Shown: positions 39,659 through 49,681 of the stretch, one piece after another | How positions within the stretch are numbered: position 1 is the first letter of the stretch | Layout: the number at the start of each line of letters is the position of its first letter | Origin: DAIDKA01 sp963708865 | Lineage (GTDB): Bacteria > Pseudomonadota > Gammaproteobacteria > Steroidobacterales > Steroidobacteraceae | Direction: 5' to 3' | NCBI GenBank assembly: GCA_963708865.1 | Contig: CAVPUC010000008.1 | Span: 124,001 to 188,000 of the forward strand | Length of the DNA stretch: 64,000 bases | Translations under genes and position numbers: made by a program | The notes under the pieces: model-generated | What the model was told of the DNA's origin: nothing | Databases searched by the model: none | Seen by the model: the letters and a program-made list of their open reading frames with translations, nothing else

Positions 39659-40198
39659 TTACTTCCGGAACGGGAAGTTGAAAGCCTCGAGCAGCGCCCG
39701 ACCCTGTTTGTTGTCGGGTGCTGTCGTCGTGATTGTGATGTCCATGCCCCGGATCTGATCGACCTGGTCGTACTGGATTTCGGGGAAAATAATCTGCTCT
39801 TTGACGCCCAGGGTGTAATTGCCGCGGCCGTCGAAGGCACGCGGGGAGACGCCCCGGAAGTCACGGATACGCGGGATCGCGATGCTGATCAGCCGGTCGA
39901 GGAACTCGTACATGCGCTCGCCGCGCAGCGTCACCTTGCAGCCGATCGCGAGCCCCTCGCGCAGCTTGAAGGAGGCGATCGACTTGCGTGACTTGCAGAT
40001 GAGCGGCTTCTGGCCGGTGATCTTGGTCATGTCGCCGACCGCGGCGTCCATGACCTTGCGATCGGCCACCGCCTCGCCCACACCCATGTTGACCGTGATC
40101 TTGGTGATCTTCGGCACTTCCATGGGATTGGCCAGCTGCAAGTCGGCCTTGAGCTTGGGTACCACGGTGTCGCGGTAAAACTGATGTAGTCTTGCCAT
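39659..40198 (-). CDS. rplE: Ribosomal protein L5
   Basis: L5 (179 aa) binds 5S rRNA with L18. It begins MARLHQFYRDTVVPKLK and includes NPMEVPKITKITVNMGVGEA and the PRAFDGRGNYTLGVKEQIIF block. In E. coli S8 represses at the start of this gene; an equivalent hairpin cannot be confirmed by eye. Confidence 0.97.
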   Translation of the reverse strand: MARLHQFYRDTVVPKLKADLQLANPMEVPKITKITVNMGVGEAVADRKVMDAAVGDMTKITGQKPLICKSRKSIASFKLREGLAIGCKVTLRGERMYEFLDRLISIAIPRIRDFRGVSPRAFDGRGNYTLGVKEQIIFPEIQYDQVDQIRGMDITITTTAPDNKQGRALLEAFNFPFRK

Positions 40199-40224
40199 AG
40201 GTCTTTGTTAGTTGTCCGACGCCA

Positions 40225-40542
40225 TCAGGCGTCGAGCATCTCTCCGTTCGAGCTGAAACGCCGCACCTTCTTGCCGTCCGCCAGCACCTTGAAGCCGACC
40301 CGATCGGCCTTCTTGGTGGTCGGATTCCAGATCGCGATCTTGGAGACATGCATCGGCATCTCCTTGGAGACGATGCCGCCCTGCTTGCCGGCCTGCGGAT
40401 TCGCGCGCGTGTGGCGCTTCACCACATTGATGCCTTCCACGATGAGCTGCTCGTCATCGAGCACGCGGATCACCGCACCCTGCCGGCCCTTGTCGCGGCC
40501 GGTAATCACGACGACCTGATCGCCTTTACGAAACTTTCTCAT
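40225..40542 (-). CDS. rplX: Ribosomal protein L24
   Basis: L24 (105 aa) is an assembly initiator for the 50S subunit. The KOW motif (KGDQVVVITGRDKGRQGAVI) is at the N terminus. It lies 7 bases after rplN and 26 bases before rplE. Confidence 0.96.
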   Translation of the reverse strand: MRKFRKGDQVVVITGRDKGRQGAVIRVLDDEQLIVEGINVVKRHTRANPQAGKQGGIVSKEMPMHVSKIAIWNPTTKKADRVGFKVLADGKKVRRFSSNGEMLDA

Positions 40543-40549
40543 GACTGCC

Positions 40550-40918
40550 TCACAGCACTTCCGGCGCGAGCGAGATGATCTTCATGAACTGCGTGTTGCG
40601 CAGTTCGCGGGTCACGGGTCCGAAGATGCGCGTGCCGATGGGCTCGAGCTTCTGGGTCAAAAGCACGGCCGCATTGCCATCGAAGCGGATCAATGAACCA
40701 TCGGGGCGGCGCACACCGTGGGTGGTGCGCACGACGACGGCGTCATACACCTCGCCCTTCTTCACCTTGCCGCGCGGAATCGCATCCTTGACGCTGACCT
40801 TGATGACATCGCCGATGGCGGCGTAACGGCGGCGCGTGCCGCCGAGCACCTTGATGCACATCAGGGTGCGGGCGCCACTGTTGTCCGCGGCATTGAGCAG
40901 GGTTCGCATCTGAATCAT
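40550..40918 (-). CDS. rplN: Ribosomal protein L14
   Basis: L14 (122 aa) lies at the subunit interface and is the docking site of RsfS, which is also encoded in this window at 6240. It begins MIQMRTLLNAADNSGARTLM and has the RGKVKKGEVYDAVVVRT block. Confidence 0.97.
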   Translation of the reverse strand: MIQMRTLLNAADNSGARTLMCIKVLGGTRRRYAAIGDVIKVSVKDAIPRGKVKKGEVYDAVVVRTTHGVRRPDGSLIRFDGNAAVLLTQKLEPIGTRIFGPVTRELRNTQFMKIISLAPEVL

Positions 40919-40931
40919 ACGATGGCTCCGC

Positions 40932-41198
40932 TCAGACGCCCGGGGACGATGAGGTCACCGAGCTGACCTTCCAGGACTTGTGACGCGACATCGGGCGGCA
41001 CGGCACGATGACGACGGTGTCGCCTTCGCGGGCCTTGCCCTCCTCGTCGTGCGCCAAAAGCTTGGTGGTGCGGCGGATGAACTTGCCGTACATGCCATGG
41101 CGGACCAGCCGTTCGATTTCCACGGCAATGGTCTTCTGCATCTTGGTGCTGACCACGCGACCGGTGAGGGTGCGTTGGCCTTTTGCTTCTACCGTCAC
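40932..41198 (-). CDS. rpsQ: Ribosomal protein S17
   Basis: S17 (88 aa) is an OB-fold primary binder of 16S rRNA. GRVVSTKMQKTIAVEIERLV is the conserved signature. The start overlaps the rpmC stop by four bases. Confidence 0.96.
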   Translation of the reverse strand: MTVEAKGQRTLTGRVVSTKMQKTIAVEIERLVRHGMYGKFIRRTTKLLAHDEEGKAREGDTVVIVPCRPMSRHKSWKVSSVTSSSPGV

Positions 41199-41392
41199 TT
41201 CTTCTCTCCAGCGCTTTCGCGCAGCACCGTCTTCAGGCGGGCAACGCTCTTGCGAACCTTGCCGAACTGGTCGGGCTTGATGGCCTGGCCGGTCGCACGC
41301 TGCATGCGCAGGGCGAACTGCTCCTTGCGCAGCTTGATGAGCTCATCGGCGAGCTCGGCGGCGGACTTGGTGCGCATCTCTTTGGCGTCCAT
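41195..41392 (-). CDS. rpmC: Ribosomal protein L29
   Basis: L29 (65 aa) is a two-helix protein at the peptide exit. It begins MDAKEMRTKSAAELADELI and contains RKEQFALRMQRATGQ and KSVARLKTVL. The start overlaps the rplP stop by one base. Confidence 0.96.
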   Translation of the reverse strand: MDAKEMRTKSAAELADELIKLRKEQFALRMQRATGQAIKPDQFGKVRKSVARLKTVLRESAGEKK

Positions 41393-41805
41393 TATCGAAC
41401 CTGCCGTTTCACAAATGCCGTCGACACGGAGAGCTTCGAGCCCGCCAGGCGGAACGCCTCGCGAGCCGTCACCTCATCCACACCTTCCATCTCGAAGAGC
41501 ACCTTGCCGGGCTGCACCTTCGCGATCCAGTACTCCACGTTGCCCTTGCCGCTACCCATGCGCACTTCCAGCGGTTTCTTGGAGATCGGCACGTCCGGGA
41601 ACACGCGGATCCAGATCTGGCCGCCGCGCTTCACGTAGCGCGCCATGGCGCGACGCGCGGCCTCGATCTCGCGGGCCGTCATGCGCGCGCGGCTGGTCGA
41701 CTTTAAGCCGAATTCGCCGAAGGCGACCGAGCTGCCACGGTGGGCGAGACCGGTATTGCGGCCTTTGAACTGTTTGCGGTACTTGGTGCGCTTGGGCTGC
41801 AGCAT
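41392..41805 (-). CDS. rplP: Ribosomal protein L16
   Basis: L16 (137 aa) positions tRNA near the peptidyl-transferase centre. It begins MLQPKRTKYRKQFKGRNTGL, and the RGGQIWIRVFPDVPISKKP and GSGKGNVEYWIAKVQPGKVL blocks are conserved. It lies 17 bases after rpsC. Confidence 0.97.
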   Translation of the reverse strand: MLQPKRTKYRKQFKGRNTGLAHRGSSVAFGEFGLKSTSRARMTAREIEAARRAMARYVKRGGQIWIRVFPDVPISKKPLEVRMGSGKGNVEYWIAKVQPGKVLFEMEGVDEVTAREAFRLAGSKLSVSTAFVKRQVR

Positions 41806-41822
41806 GATCTTGCTCTATCGTC

Positions 41823-42554
41823 CTAGCCTGCGACCTGCGGCTGGTCGGCAGCAGCCGCAGCCGGGGCGGCGGGCACGCCGTCGGTGACCACTTCAGGGGC
41901 CTGCTCGGGCCGCGCGGCCTCGAAGATCTCGCCCTTGAAGATCCATACCTTCACGCCGATGACGCCGTAGGTGGTGTGGGCCTCCGACAGACCATAATCA
42001 ATGTCGGCACGGAAGGTGTGCAACGGCACGCGGCCCTCGCGCGACCACTCCGTGCGCGCGATCTCGGCGCCGTTCAGGCGACCCGAGGCGCGCACCTTCA
42101 CGCCCAGGGCGCCTGAGCGCATGGTGCTCATCACCGCGCGCTTCATGGCGCGGCGGAACATCACGCGCTTCTCGATCTGCTGCGCGATGCTGTCGGCCAC
42201 CAGCTGCGCGTCGAGCTCCGGCTTTCTGATCTCGGCGATGTTCAGGCGCACATCATTGATGTTCATGGACAGGAGCTTCGCCGTCGCCTGGCGCAGCTTC
42301 TCGATGTCCTCGCCCTTCTTGCCGATCACGATGCCGGGGCGCGCCGTCTGGATGGTGATGTTCACCTTCTTGGCGGCACGCTCGATCAGGATGCGGCTCA
42401 CCGAGGCCTCGGCGAGCTTGCTGTGCAGGAACTTGCGCACCCGGTAGTCGGTGAACACGAGCAGCGGGTACTGCTTCCTGTCGGCATACCACTTTGACGT
42501 CCAGTCGCGGGTGATGCCCAAGCGGATGCCGAGCGGATTGACCTTCTGACCCAT
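41823..42554 (-). CDS. rpsC: Ribosomal protein S3
   Basis: S3 (243 aa) lines the mRNA entry tunnel. The KH domain includes IQTARPGIVIGKKGEDIEKL. The N terminus MGQKVNPLGIRLGITRDWTS is canonical. The last about 25 residues are an Ala/Pro-rich tail longer than in E. coli (233 aa). It lies 3 bases after rplV. Confidence 0.97.
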   Translation of the reverse strand: MGQKVNPLGIRLGITRDWTSKWYADRKQYPLLVFTDYRVRKFLHSKLAEASVSRILIERAAKKVNITIQTARPGIVIGKKGEDIEKLRQATAKLLSMNINDVRLNIAEIRKPELDAQLVADSIAQQIEKRVMFRRAMKRAVMSTMRSGALGVKVRASGRLNGAEIARTEWSREGRVPLHTFRADIDYGLSEAHTTYGVIGVKVWIFKGEIFEAARPEQAPEVVTDGVPAAPAAAAADQPQVAG

Positions 42555-42557
42555 GCC

Positions 42558-42899
42558 TTAGTCCTTCCTGCCGTCGCTCACAGCCACGGTGATGTGACTG
42601 TTGCGCTTGATGATTTGAGTGCCGCGGCCCTTGGCGCGGGCGGCAAAACGCTTCAACACCGGCGCCTCATCAACCAGGATGCGCGCCACCTTCAGATCAT
42701 CCACGTCCAGGCCCTTGTTCTCCTGCGCGTTGGCGATCGCCGACCACAGGACCTTGTAGACCAGTTCAGCGCCCTTCTTCGGCATGAACTTCAGGACGTT
42801 GAGCGCGGTGTTGACGGGCTGGCCGCGGACGGTATCCGCCACCAGCCGGCACTTCTGCGGGGAGATGCGCGCGTGGCGCAATGTTGCTGATACTTCCAT
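42558..42899 (-). CDS. rplV: Ribosomal protein L22
   Basis: L22 (113 aa) forms the exit-tunnel constriction that macrolides approach. It begins MEVSATLRHARISPQKCRLV; the loop region ends with RAKGRGTQIIKRNSHITVAV. It lies 9 bases after rpsS. Confidence 0.96.
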   Translation of the reverse strand: MEVSATLRHARISPQKCRLVADTVRGQPVNTALNVLKFMPKKGAELVYKVLWSAIANAQENKGLDVDDLKVARILVDEAPVLKRFAARAKGRGTQIIKRNSHITVAVSDGRKD

Positions 42900-42908
42900 G
42901 GCGCCTCC

Positions 42909-43190
42909 TTAGCTCGCGGCCTCGACCTTCTTGTCGCCCGAGTGGGACTTGAAGGTGCGCGTGGGGGCGAATTCGCCAAGCTTGTGACCGACCATGTTCT
43001 CGGAGACCAGCACTGGGATGTGTTGACGGCCGTTGTGGACGGCGATCGTCAGGCCCACCATGTCCGGCACGATCATCGAGCGGCGCGACCAGGTCTTGAT
43101 GGGCTTGCGGTCGTTGCGGGCAGCGGCGATCTGCACCTTCTTGGCGAGGTGCAGGTCGACGAACGGGCCCTTTTTCGTTGAACGCGGCAT
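42909..43190 (-). CDS. rpsS: Ribosomal protein S19
   Basis: S19 (93 aa) is a 30S head protein beside S13. It begins MPRSTKKGPFVDLHL and includes TWSRRSMIVPDMVGLTIAVH and GHKLGEFAPTRTF. It lies 7 bases after rplB. Confidence 0.97.
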   Translation of the reverse strand: MPRSTKKGPFVDLHLAKKVQIAAARNDRKPIKTWSRRSMIVPDMVGLTIAVHNGRQHIPVLVSENMVGHKLGEFAPTRTFKSHSGDKKVEAAS

Positions 43191-43197
43191 ATGTTCC

Positions 43198-44034
43198 TCA
43201 ACGCACCTTGTTCTTGCGACGCTGCACGATCATGTTGTCCGTGCGCTTGTTGTTGCGGGTCTTCTTGCCCTTGGTATTCCAGCCCCACGGGGACACCGGG
43301 TGCGGGTTGCCCTGGCCGGACTTGCCCTCGCCGCCGCCGTGCGGATGGTCGACCGGGTTCATGGCAAGCCCGCGCACCGTCGGGCGCACGCCGCGCCAGC
43401 GCATCGCACCGGCTTTGCCGTAGCTGCGCAGGTTGTGCTCGTCATTGCTGACCTCACCGAGCGTCGCACGGCAGTCGATGTGCACCTTGCGCGACTCACC
43501 GGATTTCAGGCGCAGGAACGCGTACAGGCCTTCGCGCGAGGTGTACTGCACGGAGGATCCGGCGCTGCGCGCGAGCTGCCCGCCCTTGCCGGGCTTCAAC
43601 TCCACGTTGTGCACGGTGGAGCCGACGGGCAGATGCCGGAAGGTCATGGCATTGCCGGGCTTGATCGGGGAATCCGAGCCGCTGCGGATCTCATCGCCGG
43701 TGGCCATGCCCTTGGTGGCGATGATGTAGCGGCGCTCGCCATCCGCATACAACACCAGCGCGATGTGCGCGGTGCGGTTCGGATCGTATTCGACGCGCTC
43801 GACGACGCCGGCGACACCGTCCTTGTCGCGCTTGAAGTCGATGATGCGGTACTTCTGGCGCGAGCCGCCGCCCACATGGCGGGTGGTGATGCGGCCGAAG
43901 TGGTTGCGCGCGCCGGTCTTGCTCTGCGCCACGGTCAGCGGCGCATACGGATCGCCCTTGTGCAGGTGCGAGCGGTCGATGCGCACGACGCTGCGCGTGC
44001 CGGGGGAGGTGGGCTTGAATTTGATCAGTGCCAT
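43198..44034 (-). CDS. rplB: Ribosomal protein L2
   Basis: L2 (278 aa) is needed for subunit association and peptidyl transfer. The functionally critical histidine lies in the conserved MNPVDHPHGGGEG near the C terminus. It begins MALIKFKPTSPGTRSVV and lies 5 bases after rplW. Confidence 0.97.
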   Translation of the reverse strand: MALIKFKPTSPGTRSVVRIDRSHLHKGDPYAPLTVAQSKTGARNHFGRITTRHVGGGSRQKYRIIDFKRDKDGVAGVVERVEYDPNRTAHIALVLYADGERRYIIATKGMATGDEIRSGSDSPIKPGNAMTFRHLPVGSTVHNVELKPGKGGQLARSAGSSVQYTSREGLYAFLRLKSGESRKVHIDCRATLGEVSNDEHNLRSYGKAGAMRWRGVRPTVRGLAMNPVDHPHGGGEGKSGQGNPHPVSPWGWNTKGKKTRNNKRTDNMIVQRRKNKVR

Positions 44035-44039
44035 GGTCT

Positions 44040-44342
44040 TTAAGCCTTTGCCTTGGCCTCGTAGTCAATCGTCTGGCCTTCGGCCAGGCTGACATACGCC
44101 TTCTTCCAGTCCTGGGTGCGACCGTTGAGCTTGCCGAACTTGCGCGCCTTGCCGGGTTCGTTCAGCACCTGCACGCCATTGACCTTGACTTCGAACATCA
44201 GCTCCACCGCGGCCTTGATGTCGGTCTTGGTGGCTTTGCGGCTGACGCGGAAGCAGTACTGGTTGTGGTGCTGCATCGCGCTTGACGTCTTTTCGGTGAC
44301 GTGCGGGGCCAGCAGGACGTTCATGAGTTGTTCGCGGTTCAC
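44040..44342 (-). CDS. rplW: Ribosomal protein L23
   Basis: L23 (100 aa) is the exit-site dock for trigger factor and SRP. It contains LLAPHVTEKTSSAMQHHNQY and FEVKVNGVQVLN. The start overlaps the rplD stop by four bases. Confidence 0.96.
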   Translation of the reverse strand: MNREQLMNVLLAPHVTEKTSSAMQHHNQYCFRVSRKATKTDIKAAVELMFEVKVNGVQVLNEPGKARKFGKLNGRTQDWKKAYVSLAEGQTIDYEAKAKA

Positions 44343-44944
44343 TGGAACCTCTCCTCGAGCAGCTTCACCGCACCGACGGTCATCAGCACGCGCTCATGAT
44401 CCACCAGCGACAGCGGATTCAACTGCGCGACTTCGATGAGCTCGACGTGCTTCAGATTGCGGGCCGCGAGGAACAGCTTCTCATCCAGCGCCTCGACGAT
44501 GATCAGCACGTTGGAGAGCGACCAGCCGGAGAGCTTGTTGGCGAGCAGCCGGGTCTTCGGCGCCTCGAGCGCGATCTCATCGGCGACCAGCAGACGATCC
44601 TGACGCACCAGCTCCGAGAGCATGGAGCGGATCGCGCCGCGGTACATCTTGCGGTTCACCTTCTGCGAAAAATCACGCGGCCGGGCCGCAAACGTCATGC
44701 CGCCGCCGCGCCAGATGGGCGAGCGGCTGGAGCCGGCGCGGGCCTGGCCGGTGCCCTTCTGGGCATGGGGCTTCTTGCCGCCGCCGCGCACTTCGGCGCG
44801 GGATTTCTGCCGCTTGGTGCCGGCGCGACCGGCGTTGCGGTAGGCGACCACGACCTGGTGGACCAGCGTCTGGTTGTATTCCTGGCCGAAGGTGGCGTCG
44901 GACACGGTCAGCTCGGCCCCACCACTGATTAGCTTCAAATTCAT
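44339..44944 (-). CDS. rplD: Ribosomal protein L4
   Basis: L4 (201 aa) reaches into the exit tunnel; in E. coli it also represses the S10 operon through the operon leader. The tunnel loop is visible as RGGGKKPHAQKGTGQARAGS. It lies 8 bases after rplC. Confidence 0.97.
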   Translation of the reverse strand: MNLKLISGGAELTVSDATFGQEYNQTLVHQVVVAYRNAGRAGTKRQKSRAEVRGGGKKPHAQKGTGQARAGSSRSPIWRGGGMTFAARPRDFSQKVNRKMYRGAIRSMLSELVRQDRLLVADEIALEAPKTRLLANKLSGWSLSNVLIIVEALDEKLFLAARNLKHVELIEVAQLNPLSLVDHERVLMTVGAVKLLEERFQ

Positions 44945-44952
44945 GATGGGTC

Positions 44953-45684
44953 CTACTTCTTGCCGGCCTTGGCAGGGTTCGGGGCCTTGTTCGCGGGCGC
45001 CTGCTTGGTCGGCACGATGGTCTTGCGGCGGGCCTGGCGCTGACTCTTCACCGAGGCGCGCACGATGACGCGACCGCCCTCGGACCCCGGCACCGCACCG
45101 CTGATCAGCAGCAGGTTGCGCTCGAGGTCCACTTCCACGACTTTGAGATTTTCGATGGTGCGCCGCACAACGCCCATATGGCCCGACATGCGCAAGCCCT
45201 TGAACACCCGGCCCGGCGTCTGACGCTGGCCGATGGAGCCGGGGGTGCGATGCGCCAGCGACACACCGTGGGTGGCATGGTGGCCCGAGAAATTATGCCG
45301 CTTCATGACGCCGGCGAAGCCCTTGCCGATGGTGGTCCCGGTCACATCGACGACTTCACCCGCCTTGAAGCGATCAACCTTGAGCTCGGCGCCGGCCTTG
45401 AGATCCGCGCCCTCGCCCTCGGTGAGGCGGAATTCCATCAGGCCGCGGCCCGGGCTCACGGAAGCCTTGGCCAGATGGCCCGCGGCCGCCTTGGACAGAA
45501 GCTGCGGGCGCTTGGTGCCAAAGGCGATCTGGACGGCGCTGTAGCCGTCGACTTCCTTGGATTTCACCTGCGTGACGCGGTTGGGCAGTACTTCGATGAC
45601 GGTCACAGGGATGGTTTCGCCGGCGTCCGTAAACACCCGCGTCATGCCCGCCTTGCGACCGACCAGACCAATAGAGTTTTTCAT
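44953..45684 (-). CDS. rplC: Ribosomal protein L3 with C-terminal extension
   Basis: L3 (243 aa) is an early assembly protein near the peptidyl-transferase centre. The core includes GLVGRKAGMTRVFTDAG and the extended loop with GSIGQRQTPGRVFKG. The last about 30 residues are a Lys/Ala/Pro-rich tail missing in E. coli (209 aa). It is preceded by an unusually long 334-base gap from rpsJ. Confidence 0.97.
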   Translation of the reverse strand: MKNSIGLVGRKAGMTRVFTDAGETIPVTVIEVLPNRVTQVKSKEVDGYSAVQIAFGTKRPQLLSKAAAGHLAKASVSPGRGLMEFRLTEGEGADLKAGAELKVDRFKAGEVVDVTGTTIGKGFAGVMKRHNFSGHHATHGVSLAHRTPGSIGQRQTPGRVFKGLRMSGHMGVVRRTIENLKVVEVDLERNLLLISGAVPGSEGGRVIVRASVKSQRQARRKTIVPTKQAPANKAPNPAKAGKK

Positions 45685-45900
45685 GGGCTGAATTTCACAA
45701 AAACTGGTGCACAGACACCCCCTCGGGGCGCCTGTTCACATCCGTAAGGTTCATCCGGTGGAGGAAAGTCCACGCAAGACCCATGCGAGCCGGTCCGGCC
45801 GCATGATTCTCGAGTGGTCTTGGCGTCCTTTTGACCGCCAACCTCGCCCGACACTGCTTTCGCAGCATTACCGCCTGGGGTTACCCCCCGGCGGAAAAGG
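45685..45900 (-). promoter_or_regulatory. Structured leader of rplC in the 334-base rpsJ-rplC gap
   Basis: The gap 45685-46018 holds no convincing gene. Read toward rplC, the first about 216 bases after the predicted start site fold into several stems: CCGCC...GGCGG enclosing GGGG/CCCC; CTGC-GAAA-GCAG with a GNRA loop; TTGGCG...CGCCAA; and GTGGA...TCCAC. E. coli regulates the S10 operon by L4 binding upstream of rpsJ; here a structured leader could control rplC onward instead. L4 binding is a hypothesis. Confidence 0.45.
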
Positions 45901-45906
45901 TCGCGC

Positions 45907-45935
45907 AGTATAAGCACCGACCCGCCGCTCTACAA
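45907..45935 (-). promoter_or_regulatory. Possible internal promoter for rplC onward
   Basis: On the minus strand TTGTAG (45930-45935) and TATACT (45907-45912) are separated by 17 bases. The -35 match is 4 of 6 and the -10 match is 5 of 6. Transcription would start near 45900 and produce the structured rplC leader. Confidence 0.45.
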
Positions 45936-45966
45936 GCCCGAAACGCGACCGTTCCGGGCTTTTTTG
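45935..45966 (+). terminator. Intrinsic terminator facing away from the ribosomal operon
   Basis: AGCCCG/CGGGCT plus AACG/CGTT with one A-C mismatch and a CGAC loop, followed by TTTTTTG, is a classical terminator for + strand RNA. No + strand gene ends here. On the minus strand the stem is followed only by TTGTAG, so read-through of the ribosomal operon is expected. Confidence 0.55.
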
Positions 45967-46018
45967 CCCCGGGCGGGCCTTTTTCGGACCGGCCGGGGCG
46001 CCTTCAGGTGGAAGGCCC

Positions 46019-46330
46019 TTAGTTCAGCTTGATCTGAACGTCCACCCCGGCCGGCAGCTCCAGCTTCATCAGGGCGTCCACCGTCTTGTCCGTGGGGTTC
46101 AAGATGTCCATGAGGCGCTTATGGGTGCGCAGCTCGAACTGGTCCCGGGCATCCTTGTCGGAGTGCGGGGAGACCAGCAGGGTGAAGCGCTCCATCTTGG
46201 TCGGCAGCGGCACCGGGCCCTTGACGGTCGCGCCGGTGCGCTTGGCGGTCTCGACGATCTCGCGGGCCGAGTTGTCGATGAGCCGGTGGTCAAACGCCTT
46301 CAGGCGGATGCGGATGTTCTGGTTGGCCAT
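46019..46330 (-). CDS. rpsJ: Ribosomal protein S10 (NusE)
   Basis: S10 (103 aa) is a 30S head protein and, as NusE, a partner of NusG and NusB in antitermination. The ATG at 46330 gives MANQNIRIRLKAFDHRLID; KGPVPLPTKMERFTLLVSPH is conserved. It lies 19 bases after tufA and is followed by the long gap before rplC. Confidence 0.97.
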   Translation of the reverse strand: MANQNIRIRLKAFDHRLIDNSAREIVETAKRTGATVKGPVPLPTKMERFTLLVSPHSDKDARDQFELRTHKRLMDILNPTDKTVDALMKLELPAGVDVQIKLN

Positions 46331-46349
46331 GTTCGTTTGTCCTAAAGAA

Positions 46350-47540
<1,191 letters not shown>

Positions 47541-47567
47541 GCAAAAATCCTCGTGCGCAAAGCGTAT

Positions 47568-49656
47568 CTAATATTTGATGATTGAGTCTGCGATGTTCGG
47601 CGGCACTTCGACGTACTTGGAGAATTCCATCGTGAAGGTCGCGCGACCCTGGCTCATGGAGCGCACGGTCGTCGCGTAGCCGAACATCTCGGCAAGCGGC
47701 ACATCGGCCAGGATGGCCTTGCCCGCCGCCGAGTCTTCCATGCCGGTGATCTGGCCGCGCCGGCGGTTCAGATCCCCGATGACATCGCCCGAGTACTCCT
47801 CGGGGGTCACTACTTCGACCTTCATGATGGGCTCGAGAATCACAGGCTTGGCACGGCGGAAGCCGTCCTTGAAGCCGATGGAGCCGGCGACCTTGAAGGC
47901 CATTTCGTTTGAATCGACATCGTGGTAGGAGCCGTCGAACAGCGTGACTTTCACGTCGACGACCGGGTACCCGGCCATCACCCCGGTCTCGACGGCTTCC
48001 TTGATGCCCTTGTCGACCGCGGGGATGAATTCGCGGGGCACCGAGCCTGAGACGATGCCGTTGATGAATTCGTAGCCCTTGCCCTGTTCATTGGGCTCGA
48101 GCCTCAACCACACATGACCATACTGGCCGCGCCCGCCCGACTGGCGAATGAACTTGCCTTCCGACTCGACGGTGCCGCGGATGGTCTCGCGATAGGCGAC
48201 CTGGGGCTTGCCCACGTTGGCCTCGACCTTGAACTCGCGCTTCATGCGATCGACGATGATTTCCAGGTGCAGCTCGCCCATGCCGGCGATGATGGTCTGG
48301 CCGGACTCCGGGTCCGTGCTCATGCGAAACGAAGGATCCTCCTTCGCCAGGCGCTGCAGCGCCATGCCCATCTTTTCCTGGTCGACCTTGGTGCGCGGCT
48401 CGATGGCGACCGAGATCACCGGCACCGGGAACACGATCTTCTCGAGCGTGATGTGTTTGTCCAGGTCGCACAGCGTATCCCCGGTGATCACATCCTTAAG
48501 GCCCACCGCCGCGGCGATGTCACCGGCGCGGACCTCCTTCAACTCGGTGCGCTCGCTGGCATGCATCTGCAGCAGCCGCCCGATGCGCTCCTTCTTCTCC
48601 TTGATGGGCACGAACACGGTGTCGTTGGTATGCAGCGTGCCCGAGTAGACGCGAAAGAAGGTCAGGTTGCCGACGAACGGATCGTTCAGGATCTTGAAGG
48701 CGAGCGCGGCGAACGGCGCATCGTCGCTCGCGGCGCGCGTCTCGATCTCGCCCTTGGCGTTGAGGCCCTTGACGGGGGGCATCTCCACCGGCGAGGGCAT
48801 GAACTCGATGATGGCATCCAGGAGCGCCTGCACACCCTTGTTCTTGAAGGCGGTGCCGAGCATGCACAGCACGATCTCATTGCGGATCGACCGCAGGCGC
48901 AATCCTAGGCGGATCTCCTCATCGGAGAGCTGGCCGCCTTCCAGGTACTTGTTGGTCAGCGTCTCGTTGGCCTCGGCCGCCGCCTCGATCATCAAGGTGC
49001 GGTATTCATTCGCCTGGGCCACGAGCTCCGCGGGGATCTCGCGGTATTCGAACTTCATGCCCTGGGTGGCCATGTCCCAGTAGATGGCCTTCATGCGGAT
49101 CAGGTCGACCACGCCTTCGAACTTCTCCTCCACGCCGATCGGGATCTGGATGGGCACGGGATTGCCGCGCAGGCGGGTCCTGATCTGCTCCAGACACCGG
49201 AAGAAGTCGGCGCCGGCGCGATCCATCTTGTTGACGAAGGCGATGCGCGGCACGGCATAGCGGTTCATCTGCCGCCACACCGTTTCGGACTGGGGCTGCA
49301 CGCCCGAGACGGCGCAGAAGAGGGCGACGCAACTGTCGAGCACGCGCAGTGAGCGCTCGACTTCGATGGTGAAATCGACGTGTCCCGGGCGTGTCGATGA
49401 TGTTGATGCGATGCTGCGGGAAGGTGCCGTCCATGCCCTTCCAGAAACAGGTGGTCGCGGCCGCGGTGATGGTGATGCCGCGCTCCTGCTCCTGCTCCAT
49501 ATAGTCCATCACCGCCGCGCCGTCATGCACCTCGCCGATTTTGTGCGAGACCCCGGTGTAGAACAGGATGCGCTCAGTCGTGGTCGTCTTCCCTGCGTCG
49601 ATATGCGCAGAGATGCCGATATTGCGGTAGCGCTCTATGGGAGTTGTACGGGGCAC
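47568..49656 (-). CDS. fusA: Elongation factor G (frame broken by one extra base)
   Basis: EF-G moves tRNAs and mRNA during translocation. The first frame has the P-loop AHIDAGKTTTTERIL and INIIDTPG; near 49380-49386 one extra base shifts the frame exactly inside the universal DTPGHVDF motif. The next frame continues HVDFTIEVERSLRVLDSCVA and runs to the stop at 47568 with domains II-V (SGGRGQYGHVWL, PLAEMFGYATTVRSMSQGR). Repair gives about 695 residues. A truly broken fusA would be lethal unless a second copy exists, so an error is likely. Confidence 0.93.
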
Positions 49657-49681
49657 GGTTCAAGCGTCGGGTCGCCGACTG

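Noticed and set aside
45750..45800. GAGGAAAGTCC on the + strand, an exact match to conserved region I of RNase P RNA
   Set aside because: The matching 3' partner and the ACAGAA element of RNase P RNA are missing in the following 200 bases. The stretch is better explained as part of the GTGGA/TCCAC stem in the rplC leader.
49006..49656. A short EF-G isoform or a separate GTPase in the N-terminal fragment
   Set aside because: After DTPG the fragment turns into Arg-rich nonsense, while the neighbouring frame continues the EF-G sequence at exactly the right residue.
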